From contig CAJUIX010000004.1 in the NCBI GenBank assembly GCA_910586665.1, positions 91,991 to 155,990 of the forward strand: a stretch of 64,000 bases of DNA, read 5' to 3'. The position numbers and the translations under genes were made by a program. The notes under the pieces were generated by a model, which saw only the letters and a program-made list of their open reading frames with translations, was not told the origin of the DNA and did no database searches. Source of the DNA: an uncultured Duncaniella sp. Lineage in GTDB: Bacteria; Bacteroidota; Bacteroidia; Bacteroidales; Muribaculaceae. Shown in pieces: positions 8,609-16,475 of the stretch; positions within the stretch are counted from its first letter, which is position 1, and every line of letters begins with the position of its first letter.

Positions 8609-9310
8609 TTAGTCTTCGAGATAGTAGACTATGGTCGATACGACTCGGACTTTCTTGATGAAGGGTGTCGACGAGTCGCTGTCCTCGATAGAGAACTGGC
8701 CTTGCGAAGCGGTCTTGATTTTTCCTACGCGGCTCTCGCTGTCGGCTGCAAACTGGTCGGCTGCGGCGCGGGCGTTTTTGGTCGCCTCGGCTATCATTTC
8801 GGGCTTAATCGTGTTGAGGCCTGTGAACTGATAGTTGATATATGAATTGGAGAAAGCCACACCTTCCTTGAGCAGTTCTGACTGGCGGTTGAGCAGCTCG
8901 CGCACCTTCTGCACTTTCTTGGTGGTGACAGTCACGGTGCAGTTGATAGAATAATTATAGGTGAAAGAGTCAGAGCGGTAACGGTTTGAGGAGGCGTCGT
9001 AGGTGTCCGGCGGGTTCACTGAAATCTCGTCGGAGCTGATGCCGTTGGAGGTCAGGAATTTTACGATAATGTCATTGTTGGCACTGACTTTATTGTAGAT
9101 AGTCTGGAGGTCGTTGCCCGCGAGGGAGTAGGTGATGGGCCAGGTGACGAGGTCGGCGGGAACCTCGCGCTCGGCGAGGCCGCGCACAGTCACTTCGCGG
9201 TCACGGAAGGCAATATTGTCGATACCGGCCTTCAGAAGGAAGCCGAGAATAACGATGCCCACTGCTACGAGCAGTGCGGCAATAACTGTTGACGATAGTT
9301 TTGAGTTCAT
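8609..9310 (-). CDS. SIMPL domain (DUF541) protein, membrane-anchored
   Basis: This 233-residue protein has one N-terminal membrane anchor (about 8-27). The SIMPL/DUF541 domain starts at about 38 with REVTVRGLAEREVPADLVTW and includes the alternating strand pattern NYSINCTVTVTTKKVQKVREL. The family is widespread in bacterial envelopes, and BP26 of Brucella forms channel-like oligomers, but no general function is settled. The gene is divergent from mutS and monocistronic. On the minus strand a TAATTTTG -7 box lies at 9357-9364 without a convincing -33 box. Confidence 0.85.
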   Translation of the reverse strand: MNSKLSSTVIAALLVAVGIVILGFLLKAGIDNIAFRDREVTVRGLAEREVPADLVTWPITYSLAGNDLQTIYNKVSANNDIIVKFLTSNGISSDEISVNPPDTYDASSNRYRSDSFTYNYSINCTVTVTTKKVQKVRELLNRQSELLKEGVAFSNSYINYQFTGLNTIKPEMIAEATKNARAAADQFAADSESRVGKIKTASQGQFSIEDSDSSTPFIKKVRVVSTIVYYLED

Positions 9311-9456
9311 AAAATTTAATGATGTTGATTGAGAAGATAATAGTATTGTTAGAAAACAAAATTAGATATTTTTGTTCAATATATGGTCCTCGAAGGGTGG
9401 AAATTTCAAGGGGAAATTTGTAAATTTGTATCCCTCAAAAAGAGTTTGAAAAATTT

Positions 9457-12075
9457 ATGGCTAAAAAAATTGTTGAAACCCCGCTGATGAAGCAGTACTT
9501 TGCGATGAAGGAGAAGCATCCAGATGCAATATTGCTTTTTCGCGTGGGGGATTTTTATGAAACATTTTCAGAGGACGCTATAGCCTCATCCGAGATTCTC
9601 GGCATCACGCTGACGCGCCGTGCCAACGGGTCTGCGCAATTTGTCGAACTTGCGGGCTTCCCCCACCATGCGCTCGACACCTATCTGCCCAAGCTCGTGA
9701 GGGCGGGAAAGCGTGTGGCGATATGCGAACAGCTCGAAGACCCGAAGACGACCAAGAAGCTCGTGAAGCGCGGCATCATCGAGCTTGTGACCCCGGGTGT
9801 GTCAATCAATGACACACTTCTTAACAATAGGGAGAATAATTTCCTTGCAGCCATAAATTTTAGCAAGCAGACTGTCGGAGTGGCCTTCCTCGACATCTCG
9901 ACGGGCGAGTTTCTCGTGGCGGAAGGCACGGCTGACTATATCGAGAAGCTGCTGGTCAACTTCGCGCCTAAGGAGGTGCTCGTGGAGCGGGGCAAGAAGC
10001 GTCTTATCGAGGAAAGCTTTGCCGAGCACTATCTCGCTTTCGAGCTTGATGACTGGGTGTTTACCGACGATGCGGCTATGGACAGGCTTCTCAAGCAGTT
10101 CGAGACCAATTCACTCAAAGGCTTCGGCATACACTCCATGACGGCTGCTGTCGTGGCTGCCGGTGCGATACTTCACTATCTCGACATCACGCAGCACACG
10201 CAGATTTCACACATCACCTCCATTGCCCGTGTCGAGGAGGAGAAGTCGGTGCGTCTTGACCGCTTCACAATCCGCAATCTCGAACTCGTAAGTTCGATGA
10301 GCGAGGAGGGCAAGAGCCTCCTTGACGTCATAGACCGCACGGTCAGCCCTATGGGTGCGCGACTGCTGCGCCGCTGGGTGCTCTTCCCCCTGAAGGATGC
10401 GAGGGAGATTAACAGCCGTCTGGATATTGTGGAGTATTTTTTCAAGAATACTGATGACCGTGATGCCCTTCGCGAGGCTCTCGGACAGATTGGCGACCTC
10501 GAGCGCCTAATCTCGAAGGTGTCGACCGGGAGGGTGAATCCCCGCGAGCTCATACAGCTGCGCCACGCCCTCGGGATGATTGAGCCTATCCGCCAGATAT
10601 GCGGGGCGTCGTCCCTGCAGGTGCTCCGTAGTATCGGGGAGCAGCTTAATCCATGCACCGGTATCGCCGAGCGCATCGAGCGCGAGATTATTCCCGACCC
10701 CCCTACGGCTCTCAACCGCGGCCCGGTGATACGCGACGGTGTGGATGCCGAACTCGACGAGCTTCGCGAGATTGCCTACAAGGGTAAGGACTATCTTCTC
10801 AGATTGCAGCAGCGCGAGAGCGCGAACACAGGAATATCCTCGCTGAAGGTGGCATATAATAATGTGTTCGGCTATTATATAGAGGTGACGAATACTCACC
10901 GTGACAAGGTGCCGCAGAGCTGGATAAGGAAGCAGACGCTTGTAAACGCCGAGCGCTATATCACCCAGGAATTGAAGGAATATGAGGAGAAGATTCTCGG
11001 CGCACAGGATAAGATAGCTATTATCGAGCAGCAAATATATTCGTCGCTCGTGCACGACCTCTGTGCTTATATCCCCGCGATACTTCTTGACGCGCAGATG
11101 ATCGCACGACTCGATGTCTTCGGCTCATTTACCCGTGTGGCAATAGAGAACCGCTATAACCGCCCTGTGGTTGACGACTCTCTCGAACTGTCGATAGTCG
11201 AAGGACGCCACCCGGTTATCGAGAAGGAGCTGCCTCCGGGAGAGCCATATATAAGCAATACGGTCAATCTTTCGAACAACGGTACGCAGGTGATGATGAT
11301 TACCGGTCCCAACATGTCGGGTAAATCAGCCTTGCTGCGTCAGACCGCGCTCAATGTGCTCCTGGCCCAGATCGGTTCATTCGTGGCGGCTGAGAGCGCG
11401 CATATCGGGGTGGTTGACAAGGTATTCACCCGAGTTGGCGCGAGTGACAATATATCGCTCGGAGAGTCAACCTTCATGGTCGAGATGAACGAGGCGGCCT
11501 CAATCCTCAACAATATGAGCCAGCGCTCGCTGATACTCTTTGACGAACTCGGACGAGGCACGTCGACTTACGACGGTATTTCCATAGCATGGGCTATCGT
11601 GGAGCATATCCACGAGCATGGGGGCATACATCCCAAGACTCTTTTTGCCACCCACTACCATGAGCTGAATGAAATGGAGAAGAGCTTCAGTCGTGTCGTC
11701 AACTACAATGTCTCCGTCAGGGAGATTGACGGTAAGGTTGTGTTCCTGCGCAAGCTCGCCAAGGGTGGCAGCGAGCATAGTTTCGGTATACATGTGGCCA
11801 AACTTGCCGGCATGCCGCAGTCGATTGTCAGGAGGGCTGACGAGGTGCTCGAACATCTCGAGAGGGTCAATCGCGACGGTGACGAGAGGATTGCAAAGAA
11901 TCTGTCGACCGTGGCTGACACGGCCGAAGGAGTGCAGCTCTCCTTCTTTCAGCTCGATGACCCTGTGCTTGCCCAGCTTCGTGACGAAATCCTTGACCTT
12001 GACATTAATAACCTTACCCCTATGGCTGCTCTCAACAAACTGCATGACATACGCACTATCCTTACAGGAAAATAG
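9457..12075 (+). CDS. mutS: DNA mismatch repair protein MutS
   Basis: This 872-residue ATPase recognises mispaired or unpaired bases and recruits MutL. The N-terminal mismatch-binding domain contains the Phe-X-Glu motif at 33-35 (GDFYETF). The C-terminal ATPase shows the P-loop GPNMSGKSALLRQ near 617, the signature region DNISLGESTFMVEMNEAASIL, Walker B LILFDELGRGTSTYDG and the ATHYHEL switch. Length and domains are those of MutS1, not MutS2. A -7-like TAAATTTG lies at 9421-9428. The gene is intact, which matters for the homopolymer tracts further on: a mutS defect cannot be invoked from this sequence to explain tract instability. Confidence 0.98.
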   Translation: MAKKIVETPLMKQYFAMKEKHPDAILLFRVGDFYETFSEDAIASSEILGITLTRRANGSAQFVELAGFPHHALDTYLPKLVRAGKRVAICEQLEDPKTTKKLVKRGIIELVTPGVSINDTLLNNRENNFLAAINFSKQTVGVAFLDISTGEFLVAEGTADYIEKLLVNFAPKEVLVERGKKRLIEESFAEHYLAFELDDWVFTDDAAMDRLLKQFETNSLKGFGIHSMTAAVVAAGAILHYLDITQHTQISHITSIARVEEEKSVRLDRFTIRNLELVSSMSEEGKSLLDVIDRTVSPMGARLLRRWVLFPLKDAREINSRLDIVEYFFKNTDDRDALREALGQIGDLERLISKVSTGRVNPRELIQLRHALGMIEPIRQICGASSLQVLRSIGEQLNPCTGIAERIEREIIPDPPTALNRGPVIRDGVDAELDELREIAYKGKDYLLRLQQRESANTGISSLKVAYNNVFGYYIEVTNTHRDKVPQSWIRKQTLVNAERYITQELKEYEEKILGAQDKIAIIEQQIYSSLVHDLCAYIPAILLDAQMIARLDVFGSFTRVAIENRYNRPVVDDSLELSIVEGRHPVIEKELPPGEPYISNTVNLSNNGTQVMMITGPNMSGKSALLRQTALNVLLAQIGSFVAAESAHIGVVDKVFTRVGASDNISLGESTFMVEMNEAASILNNMSQRSLILFDELGRGTSTYDGISIAWAIVEHIHEHGGIHPKTLFATHYHELNEMEKSFSRVVNYNVSVREIDGKVVFLRKLAKGGSEHSFGIHVAKLAGMPQSIVRRADEVLEHLERVNRDGDERIAKNLSTVADTAEGVQLSFFQLDDPVLAQLRDEILDLDINNLTPMAALNKLHDIRTILTGK

Positions 12076-12101
12076 AGCTCTTGTTTAAACCAATAAATGA
12101 C

Positions 12102-12134
12102 AACCGGCACGGAAGACAGACTTCCATGCCGGTT
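12102..12134. terminator. Bidirectional terminator between mutS and the receptor gene
   Basis: A 14-bp stem with one C/A mismatch on the plus strand (12102-12115 with 12121-12134) and a 5-nt loop is followed by an AT-rich run. On the minus strand the mismatch becomes G-U, so it should fold in both transcripts. Confidence 0.7.
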
Positions 12135-12160
12135 TATTGTTATATTCTGTTATGGTCTCA

Positions 12161-14959
12161 TTAACGATGACGACCGGGACCGCCAGGTCCATGTCCGCCG
12201 GGACCACCGAAACCTCTGGCAGAAGGCTCGTTGCCCTTGCCGAATGAATTGAAGCGGTAGCTGAGTGTCACCATGACATAGCGTCCGAGAGAGTTGTACT
12301 CAACATCCTGATTCATTTCGGAGTTGCTCGTATGGCTGATGTTGCTGCGCTTGTTGAGGATGTCGTAGGCCTTCACCGCGAGTGTCAGAGACTTGTTGGG
12401 AAGGAACTGCTGGGAGATAGTGGCGTTCCATATCCAGGTCTTGGTATTGTAGCCGGCCGAGTAGCCTGAGGTAGCCGAGTAGTTCACATCACTCTGTATG
12501 GTGAGACCCCAGGGAGTGTAGTAGGTTCCGTCGAATCGGCCGCCGTAGCGGTGGATTGTCTGGTTGGCCTGGGTGTTCACACTGTTGTGTGAAGTCTGTA
12601 TCGAGTACTGCGGACGGATTTCAAGTTCGAAATTGTCGGGGCGGAAGGTGATGCCCGGGCTTTCAAATACCGACAGTGACAGAGATGTATTGCGGAGGCC
12701 GTTGGAGAATCCGACATTGCGGTTGCCGTTGACATATATGTGGTTTGAAACGCTCCAGAGCTTGTTGTGCAGTGGCATTGAGAACATGTTCATGACTCGC
12801 CCGCTCCATATGCCGTTGGCATTTTCATATTCTGTCAGGCGGACTCCGAATTCATCGCGTGTGGTCTTGGAGATGATTGAATTCTGTGTCATCTGTATGT
12901 TGGCCATGAACATGAGTGAGCGCTGGCTATCCATGTTGAAGTCCTGAAGACGGAACATGAGGTTGTGGGAGAAGCTCGGTTTGAGGTCCGGGTTACCCTG
13001 CACCTTGTTGGTCGGGTTAGAGACGTCGAGCACGGGCTGGAGTTGTGCCATAGAGGGCTGCGAGGATTGGGCGCGGTAGTTGGCCTGGAGTGAACGTGTC
13101 TTCGAGAATTTATAGCGGTAGCGGAGGAAGGGGGAGTAGTTCCAGACCCAGCGGCTGATGTTCTTGTCGGAGTTGTCGAGATAGATTGACTTTGTCATCT
13201 GGGGCACGAGTCCCATGCCGACCTCCAGGTTGGATTTCTGACCTACTTTTTTATAGCTGAGGCGTATGTTCTGATTGAAATAGTTATTGCGGTAGCGGTT
13301 TGAGTAAAGAGGGTCTGGTTCCTCGCCGACAGGTGGGAATATGTCTGACTCGTAGCCGTCGGGGATGTTGTAGACAAGCTTGTCGGCATTATTCCAGCGG
13401 TAGTTCATGCGGTAGCTGAATGAGAGGAAGTTGCCGTTGGCCACATCTCCGAGGGGTTCGGTCCAGGTGAACTGTCCCATTACCTGGTTGCTCCAGGTGT
13501 GGTTGTCGGTGTACTGGTTGAGTAGTTCGGAATTGTCCTCGGTATTGTCAGGGTCTTCCTCCATGATATAGCGGACAAAGTCGTTGATTGAGGTCTCCTT
13601 TTCAATCACGTTTGAGAAACGGTATTGGCCTGAAAGTGAGAAGGAACGTCCTTTGTGCTGGCGGAAATTATGGGAGTATATGAGTCGGCCGCCTGCTTCG
13701 TATGAGTCGCCGTCGCTATTGCGCAGGTCCTTGTTATCACTTACTTTATCCCAGGCACTGTTGAAGTTCGATGTTTCCGAAAGGGAGTATGATTTGTTGA
13801 AATTCAATGAAAAGTTAGGGCGGAATTCGACGGTGTTGAATGAGTCGGGTTTCCAGAGTACACGGAAATCGCCACGGAAGTTATTGCCGCGGTCGCGGGT
13901 GTAGCTGTTGGCTTTGGAGTAAGAGGGGATGTCGCCGATGTACTCTGTACTTTTGCGTGTTATGGATTTGGCATCAGAGTTGCTCCACATGAGGTTACCG
14001 CCAACACGGATAATCTCTTCGTTTCCGATATTGAAATTGAGACCGAGAGCGCGTGACTCGGTTATGCCGTTGTTGCCACCGAAGCGACGGAAACGGTTAC
14101 CGTTGCTGTCGGTGAATCCCATTTGGTTGGTGTTGTTGAAGTTGCCGAGGAGGGTTATCTGATTCCCATCCCAAAAACGGTTGACGTTGAATGAGGCCAT
14201 GTAGCGGTCGTCGGTACCGTAGCCGGCTTCCGCCGCCCCGAACCAGCCCTGGTTCATGCCTTTCTTGAATGTAAGGTTTATGACGGTCTCATCTTCGCCG
14301 TCGTCAACACCTGTCAGACGCGCCATGTCGCTTTTGCGGTCAACGACCTGGAGCTTGTTAATCATGTTGGCAGGGAGGTTTTTAGAGGCCATTTTGGGGT
14401 CGTCGCTGAAGAATTCCTTTCCGTCGACAAGAATTTTCGATACGGACTTGCCGTTGGCCGTAATCTTACCGTCGGAATCAACCTCGACACCCGGCAGGCG
14501 CTTGAGAAGGTCCTCGACCACGGCGTTGGGCTGGGTGTGGTAGGAGTCGGCATTATATTCTACGGTGTCCTCCATTACCTTGACCGGGGTCTTGATTGCG
14601 ACCACGCTTACCTCGCCGAGCATGTGGGAGGCTTCCTTCAGTTTAAGCTCGCCGAGGCGAAGATTGGATTTTGCGACAGTGATAGCTTTTTCGAGGTCTG
14701 CATAACCTATATATTCTACGGAGAGGATATATTTTCCGGCCTTAACGCCTGAAAGGGTGAATTTACCGTCAATGTCAGTCGTGACGCCTGCGACAAAGGC
14801 GCTGTCCTTTGCTGCAACAAGTTTTACTGATGCTTCCATTAATGGCTCGCCGGTATCCATATCCTTTACAATACCGGTAATGTTTGCAGCGATTGCTGCT
14901 GATGACATAGTGATGACGAGTAGTACCAGAAGTGTTACTGGGCGGATGAAACGTGTCAT
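12161..14959 (-). CDS. Outer-membrane beta-barrel receptor with CarboxypepD-like and plug domains
   Basis: This 932-residue exported protein has a signal peptide (about 1-24), a CarboxypepD-regulatory-like domain (ITGIVKDMDTGEPLMEASVK) and a plug-like region (VVEDLLKRLPGVEVDSDGK, SVSKILVDGKEFFSDDPK), then a long beta-barrel of the type annotated outer membrane beta-barrel family. The C-terminus is a Gly/Pro/His-rich tail, GGPGGHGPGGPGRHR, beyond the last barrel strand (VMVTLSYRF). These proteins resemble TonB-dependent receptors but generally lack a SusD partner; none is present here. The ligand is unknown. It appears monocistronic, with a TAAATTTG -7 box on the minus strand at 15043-15050. 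Confidence 0.85.
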   Translation of the reverse strand: MTRFIRPVTLLVLLVITMSSAAIAANITGIVKDMDTGEPLMEASVKLVAAKDSAFVAGVTTDIDGKFTLSGVKAGKYILSVEYIGYADLEKAITVAKSNLRLGELKLKEASHMLGEVSVVAIKTPVKVMEDTVEYNADSYHTQPNAVVEDLLKRLPGVEVDSDGKITANGKSVSKILVDGKEFFSDDPKMASKNLPANMINKLQVVDRKSDMARLTGVDDGEDETVINLTFKKGMNQGWFGAAEAGYGTDDRYMASFNVNRFWDGNQITLLGNFNNTNQMGFTDSNGNRFRRFGGNNGITESRALGLNFNIGNEEIIRVGGNLMWSNSDAKSITRKSTEYIGDIPSYSKANSYTRDRGNNFRGDFRVLWKPDSFNTVEFRPNFSLNFNKSYSLSETSNFNSAWDKVSDNKDLRNSDGDSYEAGGRLIYSHNFRQHKGRSFSLSGQYRFSNVIEKETSINDFVRYIMEEDPDNTEDNSELLNQYTDNHTWSNQVMGQFTWTEPLGDVANGNFLSFSYRMNYRWNNADKLVYNIPDGYESDIFPPVGEEPDPLYSNRYRNNYFNQNIRLSYKKVGQKSNLEVGMGLVPQMTKSIYLDNSDKNISRWVWNYSPFLRYRYKFSKTRSLQANYRAQSSQPSMAQLQPVLDVSNPTNKVQGNPDLKPSFSHNLMFRLQDFNMDSQRSLMFMANIQMTQNSIISKTTRDEFGVRLTEYENANGIWSGRVMNMFSMPLHNKLWSVSNHIYVNGNRNVGFSNGLRNTSLSLSVFESPGITFRPDNFELEIRPQYSIQTSHNSVNTQANQTIHRYGGRFDGTYYTPWGLTIQSDVNYSATSGYSAGYNTKTWIWNATISQQFLPNKSLTLAVKAYDILNKRSNISHTSNSEMNQDVEYNSLGRYVMVTLSYRFNSFGKGNEPSARGFGGPGGHGPGGPGRHR

Positions 14960-15168
14960 GCTTTTGTTAATCTTTTATACTTTTTTTGATTTGAGGAATT
15001 AAAAGCTTGTTCTAAGCTTTTGTTTACACTCATTTCTGACTACAAATTTAGAGAAAAGTTTAATCGTGCCTTTCCGATATTCTACCTATCGGGAGCTTTC
15101 GCCGATAAATCGGAAATATTGGCTAAAATGTTAAAAACGGTTGCATGAAAAAATCCCCCGTAGGATAT

Positions 15169-15204
15169 AAAAAAACAGACGACCTTTTTGTGTCAGGTCG
15201 TCTG
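15169..15204 (-). terminator. Intrinsic terminator of the rpsF-rpsR-rplI operon
   Basis: A perfect 10-bp stem (15176-15185 with 15195-15204) is followed on the minus strand by a run of uridines. Confidence 0.85.
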
Positions 15205-15230
15205 CCAATAATATGTGTCGTCGTCGTAGA

Positions 15231-15671
15231 TTATTCAGAAACAACTTCGAAGGGGATTTCCACTTTAACTTCGCGATGGAGGTTGATGGTGGCAGTGTAG
15301 TTGCCCACTTCCTTGACGGGGTCAAGAGTGATGAGCTTGCGGTCGATGTTGTGACCGAGCTTCTCGAGAGCCTCTGCAATCTGGATAGCGTTGACGGAAC
15401 CGAAGATAGTGCCGGTTGAAGAAGTCTTGGCTCCGATAGTGAGCTTGAGATCCTTGATAGCGGCAGCGACAGCTTCGGCCTCAGCTTTGATGCGAGCGAG
15501 CTTGTGGGCGCGTTGACGTTGGTTTTCGGCAAGAACTTTAAGAGCTGACTCTGTAGCAATCACTGCTTTGCCGGTGGGGATAAGGTAGTTGCGGCCATAT
15601 CCGTTCTTGACTTCGACTACATCGTCTTTGTAGCCAAGGTTGGCGATGTCTTCTTTAAGAATGATCTTCAT
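15231..15671 (-). CDS. rplI: 50S ribosomal protein L9
   Basis: This 146-residue protein shows the L9 N-terminal signature MKIILKEDIANLGYKDDVVEV and NGYGRNYLIPTGKA, followed by the long connecting helix (about 45-75) and the C-terminal rRNA-binding domain. L9 binds 23S rRNA near the L1 stalk base and helps maintain reading frame. It is the last gene of the rpsF-rpsR-rplI operon, 21 nt after rpsR. Confidence 0.97.
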   Translation of the reverse strand: MKIILKEDIANLGYKDDVVEVKNGYGRNYLIPTGKAVIATESALKVLAENQRQRAHKLARIKAEAEAVAAAIKDLKLTIGAKTSSTGTIFGSVNAIQIAEALEKLGHNIDRKLITLDPVKEVGNYTATINLHREVKVEIPFEVVSE

Positions 15672-15692
15672 AATTGCGGATAGCTTTTAAAG

Positions 15693-15959
15693 TTATTTCA
15701 TCAAGTCAGTAACGTAGGGAAGGAGGGCGAGGTGACGGGCACGCTTAACGGCCTGGGCCACACGACGCTGGAACTTCAGTGAGGTTCCTGTGATACGACG
15801 GGGAAGAATCTTGCCCTGCTCGTTGAGGAATTTCTTGAGGAATTCGGGATCCTTGTAGTCGATATACTTGATACCGCTTCTTTTGAAACGGCAGTATTTT
15901 TTCTTCTTTACGTCTACCGACAGGGGAGTGAGGTAGCGGATTTCAGATGCTTGTGCCAT
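15693..15959 (-). CDS. rpsR: 30S ribosomal protein S18
   Basis: This 88-residue protein shows the S18 core (YIDYKDPEFLKKFLNEQGKI, LPRRITGTSLKFQRRVAQAV, KRARHLALLPY). S18 sits on the platform of the small subunit as a heterodimer with S6, whose gene lies 3 nt upstream. The zinc-binding Cys pattern of some S18 paralogues is absent. Confidence 0.97.
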   Translation of the reverse strand: MAQASEIRYLTPLSVDVKKKKYCRFKRSGIKYIDYKDPEFLKKFLNEQGKILPRRITGTSLKFQRRVAQAVKRARHLALLPYVTDLMK

Positions 15960-15962
15960 GAT

Positions 15963-16325
15963 TTAGTTCTCCTTTACTTCTTCAGTGGTGGTTGTTACTT
16001 TAGCGCGGTTGCTGCGACGCTTCTCAGCATATTCTGCAGCATACTTGTCGAGACGGAACACGAGGAAGCGGAGCACGCGCTCGTCGCGGCGGAAAGCTGT
16101 CTCAAGTTTCTTTACGATGGTGGGCTCACCATCAAACTCCACGAGTGAGTAGAAGCCGGTAGATTTTTTCTGGATGGGATAAGCGAGCTTGCGAAGGCCC
16201 CAGATCTCTTCGTTTACGATTGATGCGCCGTTGTCGGTGAGCACCTTCTCGAATTTTTCTACCGCTTCCTTCATCTGCTGGTCAGACAAAACGGGAGTTA
16301 AAATGAAAACGGTTTCGTAATGCAT
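15963..16325 (-). CDS. rpsF: 30S ribosomal protein S6
   Basis: This 120-residue protein shows the S6 fold pattern (HYETVFILTPVLSDQQMKEA, WGLRKLAYPIQKKSTGFYSL, RDERVLRFLVFRLDK). It dimerises with S18 on the 30S platform. The C-terminal 20 residues are basic then acidic, as often seen. It is the first gene of the operon behind a consensus promoter. The leader of about 65 nt could hold an S6:S18-binding element, but none was folded convincingly by eye. Confidence 0.97.
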   Translation of the reverse strand: MHYETVFILTPVLSDQQMKEAVEKFEKVLTDNGASIVNEEIWGLRKLAYPIQKKSTGFYSLVEFDGEPTIVKKLETAFRRDERVLRFLVFRLDKYAAEYAEKRRSNRAKVTTTTEEVKEN

Positions 16326-16397
16326 TTTGGTTGATTATAAATTGGTTTTGATTGGTGTTTTGATAAGTCCCGGATTTCGGGCACACTTTTTCGGCTG

Positions 16398-16428
16398 CAA
16401 AGGTAGTGATTTTATCCGATTTCACAAA
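16398..16428 (-). promoter_or_regulatory. Consensus promoter of the rpsF operon
   Basis: Read on the minus strand: TTTG (16428-16425), 19 bp, TACCTTTG (16405-16398). Both boxes match the Bacteroidetes consensus exactly, as expected for a ribosomal-protein operon. Confidence 0.8.
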
Positions 16429-16475
16429 GGGTTGCGTCGAAAATGTTAATTTTTTTCGCTGATTCCGGGCTTTTT

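Noticed and set aside
16326..16397. S6:S18-binding leader RNA upstream of rpsF
   Set aside because: Such leaders are known in several phyla, but no convincing conserved stem could be drawn by eye in this short leader.
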